Below, in pieces: positions 16,674-23,716 of a DNA stretch of 64,000 nt. Source of the DNA: Pedobacter metabolipauper (GTDB lineage Bacteria > Bacteroidota > Bacteroidia > Sphingobacteriales > Sphingobacteriaceae); contig NZ_SNYC01000007.1 in assembly GCF_004362715.1 (NCBI RefSeq), forward strand, positions 310,001 to 374,000. The letters run 5' to 3'. The notes below the pieces were generated by a model that saw nothing but the letters and a program-made list of their open reading frames with translations, did not search any database and was not told where the DNA came from. The position numbers and the translations under genes are program-made. Positions within the stretch are counted from its first letter, which is position 1. Each line of letters starts with the position of its first letter.

Positions 16674-17078
16674 ATGAGATTAATTGCATTTGTATGCTTT
16701 ATAATGCTGGCATCAACTGGCCTGAAGGCTCAATCTGTAGATATCATTTATTCCGGTAAGGAGCTCAAAGACATAAAAAGATATGTTGGAAAAGAGGCTC
16801 TTGTTGTAGATTCGGTTTATGGCGGCAGGGCGTTTGAAAACCACACGTTATTAAATTTAGGCGGTCTTCATCCAAATCAGCTTTTAACGATCTTTATCTC
16901 CAAAAAAGATTATAAGAACTTTGAAGGTGATGTACTTAAATTCTATCTTAATAAAAATGTTGAAGCGAAAGGTATATTGACAGATTATAATGGCAATACC
17001 CAGATGATGATCAGCGATCCAAAACAACTCACGATCCAAAAAGTTAATAAGAAAACTTTATTTGTACGGTTTGATTAG
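16674..17078 (+). CDS. Small exported OB-fold-like protein
   Basis: A 134-residue protein with a signal peptide (FVCFIMLASTGLKAQ, cut after KAQ). The mature ~115 residues look like an OB-fold: YVGKEALVVDSVYGG, TLLNLGGLHPNQLLTIFISK, then VEAKGILTDYNGNTQMMISD and PKQLTIQ. The V-G-V start and the NGNTQMMI...PKQL ending are typical of nucleic-acid-type OB-folds that are also used in small periplasmic proteins. Function is not known. It lies 5 bp upstream of the GNAT acetyltransferase gene, so the two are co-transcribed. Confidence 0.65.
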   Translation: MRLIAFVCFIMLASTGLKAQSVDIIYSGKELKDIKRYVGKEALVVDSVYGGRAFENHTLLNLGGLHPNQLLTIFISKKDYKNFEGDVLKFYLNKNVEAKGILTDYNGNTQMMISDPKQLTIQKVNKKTLFVRFD

Positions 17079-17083
17079 TAATC

Positions 17084-17677
17084 ATGGAGATTGCTAAAAC
17101 TTACAGAATTGAAACAGGGCGGTTGATCATTCGGTGTTACGAGCCGTCTGATGTACTGCTTTTTGTTGATGCGCTAAATGCAAATAAGGCTCATTTAATA
17201 CCCTGGATGCCCTGGGCAACAGATACCCCCGAAAATCTGGATTTCAATGTGGAAAGAATCCGGATGTTCAGGGGTAAATTTGATACCGGACTCGATTATG
17301 TATATGGGGTTTTTGATAAAACAAATACCCAGCTGTTAGGCTCTTGCGGATTACATACCCGGGCAGGGGATGGTGCAAGGGAAATTGGCTATTGGATTGG
17401 TGAATCACATGTTAATAACGGATATGCAACTGAGGTGGTTGCTGCGCTTACAAAAGTAGGGTTTGAGATCGAGCAGCTTTTAAAAGTTGAAATTCATTGC
17501 GATCCGGAAAATTCCAGGAGTTTGAAGATCCCGAAAAAACTAGGATTCCAATTAAACGAAGATCGTATCAATGGAAATACAGTATGGGTTTTATGGAAAG
17601 AAGATTATCAGGATCACCTGATCCATAAAACTACATTAAGGGCCTTAGACTTTATAGGACGGGAGATTCCATTGTAA
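17084..17677 (+). CDS. GNAT N-acetyltransferase, RimJ/RimL-like
   Basis: A 197-residue GNAT protein of the RimJ/RimL group. The N-terminal strand RIETGRLIIRCYEPSDV, the middle SCGLHTRAGDGAREIGYWIG, and acetyl-CoA-binding HVNNGYATEVVAALTKVGFE are present, followed by VEIHCDPENSRSLKIPKKLG, the usual N-S-x-x-x-x-x-K-L-G close. It transfers an acetyl group from acetyl-CoA to an amine, perhaps an N-terminus or a small amine. Cytoplasmic. It pairs with the exported OB-fold gene 5 bp upstream, with no known functional link. Confidence 0.88.
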   Translation: MEIAKTYRIETGRLIIRCYEPSDVLLFVDALNANKAHLIPWMPWATDTPENLDFNVERIRMFRGKFDTGLDYVYGVFDKTNTQLLGSCGLHTRAGDGAREIGYWIGESHVNNGYATEVVAALTKVGFEIEQLLKVEIHCDPENSRSLKIPKKLGFQLNEDRINGNTVWVLWKEDYQDHLIHKTTLRALDFIGREIPL

Positions 17678-17769
17678 AGGATGCAGCTTTACTAAGCTTC
17701 GAAGAATTGGAATAAGTTATGACATTGATAATTTGCACAGAAATGTCCCGTAAGAGGAGATAAATCGAT

Positions 17770-17994
17770 TTAAAAATTCAACAGATCTCTTGGGTCTATA
17801 CCCAGCCCCTTTCCCAATTCAATAATTGTTGACAGCTGGATGTTGAGTTTGCCATTTTCAATTTTGGAAATATTGCTGTCATCAAGGTCGCAATTGGCAG
17901 CAACGGCACGCAGGCTTAGACCTTTTTGGTCCCTGATCTTTCGGAGATTTTCTCCGAATTTATCTTGTAATTCCTGGTGATTTTTCTTGGACAT
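17770..17994 (-). CDS. Small XRE-family helix-turn-helix regulator
   Basis: A 74-residue protein that is nearly all one XRE (Cro/C1) domain: FGENLRKIRDQKGLSLRAVA, then NCDLDDSNISKIENGKLNIQ and LSTIIELGKGLGIDPRDLLN. The SxxSKIENGK recognition-helix pattern is intact. There is no effector domain. It is transcribed away from structured RNA copy B; the 18-bp palindrome before that RNA lies 52 bp upstream of this gene's start, so it could control itself and the RNA. The same palindrome stands before RNA copy A, which has no XRE gene beside it. The regulatory link is inferred from position. Confidence 0.9.
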   Translation of the reverse strand: MSKKNHQELQDKFGENLRKIRDQKGLSLRAVAANCDLDDSNISKIENGKLNIQLSTIIELGKGLGIDPRDLLNF

Positions 17995-18045
17995 TCTTGC
18001 TTCGGCTATGAAGAAGTTAAGGTGTTGATATATATTTTAAATTTT

Positions 18046-18063
18046 GCGGTCATATATTACCGC
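18046..18063. promoter_or_regulatory. 18-bp palindrome upstream of RNA copy B
   Basis: GCGGTCATATATTACCGC, an inverted repeat with one mismatch, ends 17 bp before a TACCTTAG box (18081-18088). It shares the outer GCGGT...ACCGC arms and the spacing with the palindrome at 5098-5115. It lies between the divergent XRE gene and the RNA. Confidence 0.65.
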
Positions 18064-18129
18064 AATTCAAATATTTTTTATACCTTAGCTTTATATTATT
18101 AAAGAAATTGGAACTGAGATAAAATAATT

Positions 18130-18355
18130 CGAAACACTAAATATCGATTGATATGAGGTGTTCACTAAGAACCTTGTCCGGGTTATGTAGGAATATTCAT
18201 GGACGCGAGGAGTAAGTGGGCACCCGGCTCTTAATGGCGTAAGCTATTAGGCCGGGGCAGCTTATTGATTGCGTCCTGAATAACTGAAAGGTTATTCCCT
18301 CATCCTACGAGGAAACCCGGCAATATCAGTAAGAACAACTGTCCCGGACCTAATG
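18130..18355 (+). ncRNA. Structured RNA, copy B (family not recognised)
   Basis: It aligns with copy A over ~225 nt. Helices: P0 18133-18138/18157-18162; P1 18157-18166/18215-18224; P2 18178-18184/18314-18320 (CCGGGTT/AACCCGG, perfect where A has a G-T pair) and 18187-18192/18303-18308; P3 18201-18206/18271-18276 (GGACGC/GCGTCC); P4 18232-18238/18243-18249; P5 18254-18268/18326-18333 plus 18339-18345; P6 18278-18284/18291-18297. An outer extension ATTAGG/CCTAAT replaces TATGAGG/CCTTATA of copy A. The region from the TACCTTAG box to P0 is ~35 nt longer than in copy A. The 3' end reaches the stop codon of the minus-strand PstS-like gene. Confidence 0.72.
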
Positions 18356-19504
18356 GCGTATTGGGACATATCCGGTTCGTTCTACCAATTGCTGTCCCTG
18401 TGGGGAGAGCACCCATTCAATTAATTTACGGGTGTTTGGTGTAGCTTTATCAGTCGTAACGGCATAGAATGCTGCAGTAAATGGATAAGAATCATTGCCA
18501 ATCGTATTTTTATCCGGGTATATGCCGTCAATACTTACGATTTTAATGTCTTTGTTCTTTACCATTCCGGTTACAAAATAAAGGAACGAGAAACCCATTG
18601 CATTGCGATAATTTAAATAATTGGCAGTTTCATCAATGATGCGGCCCATGCTCATCTTCACCTCATTGGTTAGTGGAGGTGCCAGCCTGGTTCCTTTCAT
18701 TACTTTAATTAGCATGGTCTGACTGCCGCTTCCGTCCGGGCGTTGAAATGGTTTGATATCAGAATTGCCGCCGCCAACTTCTTTCCAGTTGTTGATCTTT
18801 CCCGAATAGATCCCTTTGATCTGTTCAAATGTTAAATCACTGACTTTGTTCTTTGCATTCACAAAAAATACAAAGGCTTCTTTACCAATTGGTGTAAATA
18901 CAAGCTTAACTCCCTTTTTTTTGGCAAATGCCGATTGTTCTTTTGAGGGTCCGGCAACAAAGATCACATCAGACTTACCTTCAACCAGGGATTCATAGGC
19001 AAAAATAGTATTGGAGCAGCTTACCGTACTATTCACATAGTTGTACGGATAATCCCCCTTTGGGTAAACTGCCATCGCAAATGCAGAATACAGCGGGTAA
19101 AGTGCTGTCGCTCCATCCATAACAGGCAAATTGGTATTTAGCTTAAGCGTAGATGCCGTATCTAAATGTACGGCCTTAGTATCTTTTATGTGCGGTCTGT
19201 ATTCTTCTAAGTTGAACTCGTCATTTACGGTAGCCAGATTATTAATATAATACTGGTTGCCTTGATAGATTAAAACTGCCAGTGCACAAATTGCCAGAAA
19301 TATGCCCATTCCTTTATCCAGGTATCTGGGTACCGGATCGCTAAAGAGCCAAATACTGAAAAAGACAACTGTAGCGATGGAAATTAAAATGGTCAGGATC
19401 ATATATATTTCTATTCCTACAAAGGAGGCCCATAATGTAGCAATGAATCCAAATAGGATCAGGAAAATAAGTAACAGCAGTTTAAGAATTTGTCGGAATA
19501 TCAT
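18350..19504 (-). CDS. Membrane-anchored phosphate-binding (PstS-like) protein
   Basis: A 384-residue protein with three hydrophobic helices at the N-terminus (~5-28, 33-54 and 64-84; for example LLLLIFLILFGFIATLWASF) before a periplasmic-binding-protein domain. That domain carries PstS-like signatures: LPVMDGATALYPLYSAFA, SDVIFVAGPSKEQ, TPIGKEAFVFFVNAKN, FEQIKGIYSGKINNWKEVGG and RPDGSGSQTMLI, ending in the QGQQLVERTGYVPIRH close. Ordinary PstS proteins have a cleavable signal and sit in a pst operon; this one is tethered and has no ABC genes beside it, so it may sense rather than import its ligand. Its 3' end overlaps the end of RNA copy B on the opposite strand by a few bases. Confidence 0.8.
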   Translation of the reverse strand: MIFRQILKLLLLIFLILFGFIATLWASFVGIEIYMILTILISIATVVFFSIWLFSDPVPRYLDKGMGIFLAICALAVLIYQGNQYYINNLATVNDEFNLEEYRPHIKDTKAVHLDTASTLKLNTNLPVMDGATALYPLYSAFAMAVYPKGDYPYNYVNSTVSCSNTIFAYESLVEGKSDVIFVAGPSKEQSAFAKKKGVKLVFTPIGKEAFVFFVNAKNKVSDLTFEQIKGIYSGKINNWKEVGGGNSDIKPFQRPDGSGSQTMLIKVMKGTRLAPPLTNEVKMSMGRIIDETANYLNYRNAMGFSFLYFVTGMVKNKDIKIVSIDGIYPDKNTIGNDSYPFTAAFYAVTTDKATPNTRKLIEWVLSPQGQQLVERTGYVPIRH

Positions 19505-19599
19505 GTGATTGCTTTTTATGCAATATACCCTTGCAAATATGAAACCAAATATTGAGCTAAAACTTAACTGGGCTGAAATAAATATAATTAAAAAACTAC

Positions 19600-19607
19600 T
19601 ATATTTG
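19600..19607 (+). promoter_or_regulatory. Promoter -7 box (TATATTTG)
   Basis: TATATTTG is an exact TAnnTTTG box. It lies 26 bp before the start of the lipoprotein gene at 19634. Confidence 0.5.
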
Positions 19608-19633
19608 GGTTGTAAAATAAATTACTCTCTAAT

Positions 19634-20071
19634 ATGAAAAAGATCATTCTCGGTTTGATAGTAGCTGTACTAACACTTGGCTCTTGTAAAAAAGACAAAA
19701 AAACTGATCTGGAAACTCCGCTGACTTTATTAACCGCTAAGAGCTGGAAACCTGCATTGGTAGATAAGAATCCAGGTACCAATCCTGCCAACAAGAATTT
19801 ATACCATGCTCCGCTGAACTGCGAACTTGATGACGCCTATCAATTTGATGTCAATAAGAAATTAAACTTAAAACGCGGAAGTTCACAATGTGATGCCGAT
19901 GAGTCTGTAGAGGAATGGACGGATTATAGTGTAGATTTCGATAAGGGACAAATCACAATAAAGGGAACGACCTTCCTTATAGCAGAAATTTCTGCTACCC
20001 AGTTAAAGTATTATTTCCCCACCAATTCAAGTGCTGCAGTAGATAATGTCGTCTTCATATTTGAACATTAA
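19634..20071 (+). CDS. Small lipocalin-like lipoprotein
   Basis: A 145-residue protein with a lipoprotein signal (GLIVAVLTLGSCKK, Cys near residue 18). The rest resembles short lipocalin-like domains of Bacteroidota: LLTAKSWKPALVDKNPG, then DDAYQFDVNKKLNLKRGSSQ, and a VDFDKGQITIKGTTFLIAEI strand pair. The pattern (T-x-K-x-W, a F-x-x-x-G-type strand, I-x-x-L/T-x-x-x-L) fits that family but is short and weak. Ligand unknown. No partner gene. Confidence 0.65.
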   Translation: MKKIILGLIVAVLTLGSCKKDKKTDLETPLTLLTAKSWKPALVDKNPGTNPANKNLYHAPLNCELDDAYQFDVNKKLNLKRGSSQCDADESVEEWTDYSVDFDKGQITIKGTTFLIAEISATQLKYYFPTNSSAAVDNVVFIFEH

Positions 20072-20218
20072 TAACACAACCACTTCTTATCCTTTAACTT
20101 ACAACAGACAGATTCCATTCAGTTATGTAAGTTTCGAGTATTAAAATTAATTTTTGCGTAATGTATTCTTTACAAAGCGAATGCTTGGATAATAATAATT
20201 GAAATTTATTTTTGATGC

Positions 20219-20411
20219 CGTGCAACTTTTAAAGATTGTGTGCGTCTAATAAGGGAGAAAATAATACATCGATTATATAAGACACTTTTAATTAAGTACG
20301 CAGGTGAAGTAGTTAGCTCCTGTTAAACAACTCATTATTTTTTTATAAAATAATGAAATTTAGGTTAAACAGCAGGTAATTTCTGGATGGAAACCCTGCT
20401 GTTTTGTTTTT
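20219..20411 (+). ncRNA. Candidate ~190-nt non-coding transcript with terminator
   Basis: In a 712-bp gene-free stretch, TATTTTTG (20207-20214, a TAnnTTTG box with TTG 19 bp upstream) is followed ~190 nt later by a terminator: AACAGCAGG (20368-20376) pairs with CCTGCTGTT (20395-20403), then TTGTTTTT. Between them are a perfect hairpin TCATTATTTT/AAAATAATGA (about 20331-20357) and an ATAAT/ATTAT hairpin near 20261-20281. No sizeable frame is open. The terminator could instead end read-through from the lipocalin-like gene. Confidence 0.4.
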
Positions 20412-20503
20412 ATAGAAAAATCGTTTTAGCAATTTAAATTGCAAATGTGCTTTTCTGTAGAAAAGTATCAAGAAGGGAAGTGTAAAATATTAAGAAAAAG
20501 TAG

Positions 20504-20552
20504 AAAAAACGAAAGGGAGCCATCTCTCGATGAACCCCCCTTAACGCTCTCG
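20504..20552 (-). ncRNA. Small RNA-like unit S3 (GAGAGCGTTAA family)
   Basis: On the minus strand: TACATTTA box (20563-20556), 4 nt, GAGAGCGTTAA (20551-20541), then a hairpin with a GGGGGGTTCATC arm, GAGA loop and GATGGCTCCC arm, then TTTCGTTTTTT. It points toward the candidate RNA at 20219 and away from S4. Confidence 0.62.
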
Positions 20553-20726
20553 ATATAAATGTATGAAAATTATTGTTAATAATTAAAAAATTAGTAAAAA
20601 TTTATTTATTTATTTTTTAGATAGGTTTGTAAGGCTGTTCAGAAAAACATCTGCTTTACAACTTAAGGGAATCCTTTTAGTGCATTTTTTATATACAGGC
20701 AATGATTATGTTCCTATATTTGTACC

Positions 20727-20780
20727 CGAGAGCGTTAATTTAACGGGGGTAAGTCGAAAGATTTATCCCCGTTTCTTTTT
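20727..20780 (+). ncRNA. Small RNA-like unit S4 (GAGAGCGTTAA family)
   Basis: TATATTTG (20715-20722, exact consensus), 5 nt, GAGAGCGTTAA (20728-20738), then the strongest hairpin of the set: AACGGGGGTAAGTC pairs over 14 bp with GATTTATCCCCGTT around a GAAA loop, followed by TCTTTTT. The hairpin ends 4 bp before the stop codon of the converging MFS gene and may terminate both transcripts. Confidence 0.65.
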
Positions 20781-20783
20781 ATA

Positions 20784-22016
20784 TTAAAAAGTCTTATTAT
20801 TCTTTGTAACTCTTCCGATCAGGAACATCACAGCTACAGAAAATAAAATCAGCACGATGTAGCTGTGACTTAAATTACGCTCATCCTTTGCCGGAATCAG
20901 ATAAATGATCCCATAACTCAAGAAAGATACGATCACATAATTAATACCTCCGGTAAGTCCGCCGGCAATCCCTGCATTTTTAGGGAACCTGCTTAAGCAG
21001 AAGGTAAAGAAACTATTAAATGTATAACCGCATGCAGCATGGATAATAAATGCAAAGAAGATCATAGCATATAAGTTAGAGACGTAGTTAACGCTTACGA
21101 TCATTGCGAAGCCAAATAAAAGCTGTATACCCAGATTGATAGATAGCTTTTTTGTAAATGGCTTGTTTATAGTTGATTTACTGATCAGTCCGCCTACCAT
21201 CATGGCAGCACCGAGTAACAAAGAACTATATCCTGCAACTACAGGACTCATGTTCAGTTCATGCTCTATAATAAATGGTCCGGTCATGTTGTAGATCATT
21301 ACCATACAATAAGACAGTCCAAGCATCACAATACCGAGAGTAAAACTTGTGGTCATGATCATATCTGCATAGATGATCCCGATCTTCTTTATATTAAATT
21401 CCATGCGGTTCTTTATGGTTTCACCACTAAAGATGAGTTCCAGAACCAATATGATTAGTGCAAAGGCTGCTAAAAAGTAAAAGTTTGCCTGCCAGCCAAA
21501 ATATTCCTGCAGATATCCGCCTGCAAAAGGAGCAATGATTGGTGCCGTAGCCCAAATAATGGAAAACATGCTTAAATAATTTTTTAGCTTATCGCCGCTG
21601 AAGACGTCAACAAAGTAGGCCCGTTTAGACACTACGATAGCACCTACTGTGATCCCATGGACGATCCGCATGAGGTAAATTAAATAGATATTCGCCGTAT
21701 TGGCAATGACAATGCTGGCAAAAGCAAAAATAACAAGACTGATCAGATTGATCTTATATCTGCCAAAGCTATCCAGTAAACTGCCAACAAATAGCTGAGA
21801 AATCCCATAGCTGATCAAAAACAGACTTAGTGTAAGTTGTACCTGTATATTACTTACCTGCAGCGTTGCCGCCATTGTTGGGAGTGAAGGAATATAAATA
21901 TCAGTTGCAAAGCCAGACAATGGGATTAACGCAAATGCAAGTATGGTAGATACTCCCTGATGCTGGGGGTTTAAAGATTTATTAAGAATCAAAGTTGTGC
22001 TATTTAGAAGCGCCAA
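20784..22016 (-). CDS. MFS transporter, Bcr/CflA drug-resistance type
   Basis: A 410-residue major facilitator protein with about 12 membrane helices. The Bcr/CflA subgroup marks are ATDIYIPSLPTMAATLQVSN in helix 1 and LFLISYGISQLFVGSLLDSF followed by GRYKINLISL (motif A). The next-helix pattern IVHGITVGAIVVSKRAYFVD, with R in the loop, also fits. It would export drugs or small metabolites (chloramphenicol, bicyclomycin or sulfonamide-like compounds in characterised relatives) by proton antiport at the inner membrane. It is single, with an upstream AT-rich gap of about 60 bp to the oxidoreductase gene on the same strand. Substrate not deducible. Confidence 0.88.
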   Translation of the reverse strand: MALLNSTTLILNKSLNPQHQGVSTILAFALIPLSGFATDIYIPSLPTMAATLQVSNIQVQLTLSLFLISYGISQLFVGSLLDSFGRYKINLISLVIFAFASIVIANTANIYLIYLMRIVHGITVGAIVVSKRAYFVDVFSGDKLKNYLSMFSIIWATAPIIAPFAGGYLQEYFGWQANFYFLAAFALIILVLELIFSGETIKNRMEFNIKKIGIIYADMIMTTSFTLGIVMLGLSYCMVMIYNMTGPFIIEHELNMSPVVAGYSSLLLGAAMMVGGLISKSTINKPFTKKLSINLGIQLLFGFAMIVSVNYVSNLYAMIFFAFIIHAACGYTFNSFFTFCLSRFPKNAGIAGGLTGGINYVIVSFLSYGIIYLIPAKDERNLSHSYIVLILFSVAVMFLIGRVTKNNKTF

Positions 22017-22079
22017 AGTTAGCCTTTCACCTTTCCAATACCCAACTTACTCAAACATGGGATTGTAATAATGTTGGCA

Positions 22080-23192
22080 CTAGATCGTAACCCTTTTGCC
22101 GGTTTTTGCAGCGAGGTATATGGCATCGATGATCTTTAGGTCCTTTACTGCTTCTTCACCATTTACCGGTACGACAGGGCTTTTGCCCGATAGGATTATA
22201 TCAGCCATTTCTTCCATTTGGATGGTTTGATGTGTACTATGAGGCTGTGTAAGTTCACCTTTGTGGGTACGTCCTTTAATTGGACCGTATCCGGTTGAAG
22301 GCTGCAGTTCTGCAAATCCTTTTTCTCCGGTTAAAAAGAAGCGGTCAAGGTGGTTCATGGCGTAAGTGGACAAGCAAGAAGCTATTGCGCCACCCGGAAA
22401 GCCGAGTTGAAACTGAACGGTTTCGTCTACGCCTTCTTTAAACCGTTCGGGCTGTGTCTTTGTTTCCTGCGCAGTTACCCAAATTGGATCTTCGCCAACC
22501 ATATACCTGGAACCATTAATGGCATAGATACCAATATCCATTAGTGAGCCGCCACCAGCCAGCTGCTTATTTAGCCGCCATTGATTCGGATCTCCAATAT
22601 TAAATCCACACTGTCCCTGGAAGAACATGATCTTACCAAATTCTCCGCTGTTTCTCATGCGGATCACTTCCAGTGTTTTGGGTTCAAAATGCATGCGATA
22701 GCCAACAAGCAGTTTTACATTGGCTTTTTTACATGCATCCACCATTTCTTCTCCCTCTTTGGCATTTAGTGCCATAGGCTTTTCACATATTACATGTTTA
22801 CCGGCTTTGGCTACCCGGATCACCTGATCATGATGCAATGCATTTGGTGTAATTACATATACGGCATCAATATCCGGATTGTTTTTAATGGCGTCGAAAT
22901 TCTCATAAGAATAGCAGTTCTTTTCAGGAATGTTGTATTTGGCTTGCCAGTTTTTAATTTTTGAAGGAGTTCCACTGATTACACCAGCCAATACTGCCTT
23001 TGTGCAAGCCTTCATGGCTTCTGCAACACGGCTGCCATAACCGCCCAGGCCCATGATTGCTACCCGGAGCACCGGACCATCATAGGATTGATCAACTTTG
23101 GACAGGTCATTTGCTAATCCCGATAAAGGAAGAAAAGGGAGTGTTGCAGCCGAAGCGGCAAGGATCTGGAGGAAATCTCGGCGTGTGTTCAT
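22080..23192 (-). CDS. Gfo/Idh/MocA family oxidoreductase, Tat-exported
   Basis: Read from the ATG at 23192, 370 residues. An upstream in-frame start at 23237 would put 15 residues before the Tat signal, so it is rejected. The Tat signal is MNTRRDFLQILAASAATLPF. The Rossmann domain shows VAIMGLGGYGSRVAEAM and the VITPNALHHDQVIRVAKAGK / HVICEKPMALNAKEGEEMVD block with the conserved E-K-P motif. The C-terminal domain carries GGGSLMDIGIYAINGSRYM, holding the usual catalytic-region Asp and the nearby Gly pattern. It reduces or oxidises a sugar with NAD(P), probably held in the periplasm. It is transcribed toward the MFS gene. Substrate unknown; a glucose-fructose oxidoreductase-like reaction is possible. 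Confidence 0.9.
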   Translation of the reverse strand: MNTRRDFLQILAASAATLPFLPLSGLANDLSKVDQSYDGPVLRVAIMGLGGYGSRVAEAMKACTKAVLAGVISGTPSKIKNWQAKYNIPEKNCYSYENFDAIKNNPDIDAVYVITPNALHHDQVIRVAKAGKHVICEKPMALNAKEGEEMVDACKKANVKLLVGYRMHFEPKTLEVIRMRNSGEFGKIMFFQGQCGFNIGDPNQWRLNKQLAGGGSLMDIGIYAINGSRYMVGEDPIWVTAQETKTQPERFKEGVDETVQFQLGFPGGAIASCLSTYAMNHLDRFFLTGEKGFAELQPSTGYGPIKGRTHKGELTQPHSTHQTIQMEEMADIILSGKSPVVPVNGEEAVKDLKIIDAIYLAAKTGKRVTI

Positions 23193-23252
23193 TGTTAAAT
23201 GGTTTACTGTCAGTAAATAACAAACAATATACGGCATGGTTTGTTAAAAATA

Positions 23253-23260
23253 TATCTTTG
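23253..23260 (+). promoter_or_regulatory. Promoter -7 box (TATCTTTG), near-leaderless start
   Basis: TATCTTTG fits TAnnTTTG and ends 4 bp before the ATG at 23265, so transcription would begin at or within a few bases of the start codon. Confidence 0.5.
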
Positions 23261-23264
23261 CGCA

Positions 23265-23708
23265 ATGATTTATGAGATAAGTGAGGTTGACAGTGCAGAA
23301 TATGTGGTAGTTGCAGATCTTTGGGAAGTTTCTGTACGGGAGACACACGATTTTTTAACCGAAAAAGATATCTTGTATTTTAAGCCTCGGATGTTTAATG
23401 CCTATTTACCAGAAATAGATCTAAGGTGCTGCAGGGATGAAGATCATGAGATCATTGCTTTTCTTGGTGTTGAAGATCATAAAATTGAAATGCTGTTTGT
23501 GCATCCGGATCATTTCGGAAAAGGCATAGGTAAACTGCTCGTAAATTATGCTATTGAAGAGATGAAAATAATTTATGTTGATGTGAACGAACAAAACCAT
23601 GCCGCATTACGTTTCTATGTGAAGATGGGATTTAAAACTTTTAACCGCATACCATTAGACGGCTTCGGCAAACCTTATCCCATTTTAAATATGACCCTTT
23701 TCCAATAA
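23265..23708 (+). CDS. GNAT N-acetyltransferase
   Basis: A 147-residue GNAT protein. Start at 23265 is preferred over 23241: the shorter form begins at strand 1 (MIYEISEVDSAEYVVVADLW) and lies right after a TATCTTTG box. The core is complete: AFLGVEDHKIEMLFVHPDHF, acetyl-CoA-binding GKGIGKLLVNYAIEEMKIIY (R/Q-x-x-G-x-G/A pattern as GKGIGK), DVNEQNHAALRFYVKMGFKT. It belongs to the yjaB/PhnO-like small GNATs. Acceptor unknown. The outer-membrane barrel gene follows 8 bp downstream, so they may be co-transcribed. Confidence 0.88.
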   Translation: MIYEISEVDSAEYVVVADLWEVSVRETHDFLTEKDILYFKPRMFNAYLPEIDLRCCRDEDHEIIAFLGVEDHKIEMLFVHPDHFGKGIGKLLVNYAIEEMKIIYVDVNEQNHAALRFYVKMGFKTFNRIPLDGFGKPYPILNMTLFQ

Positions 23709-23716
23709 CAAATCCT

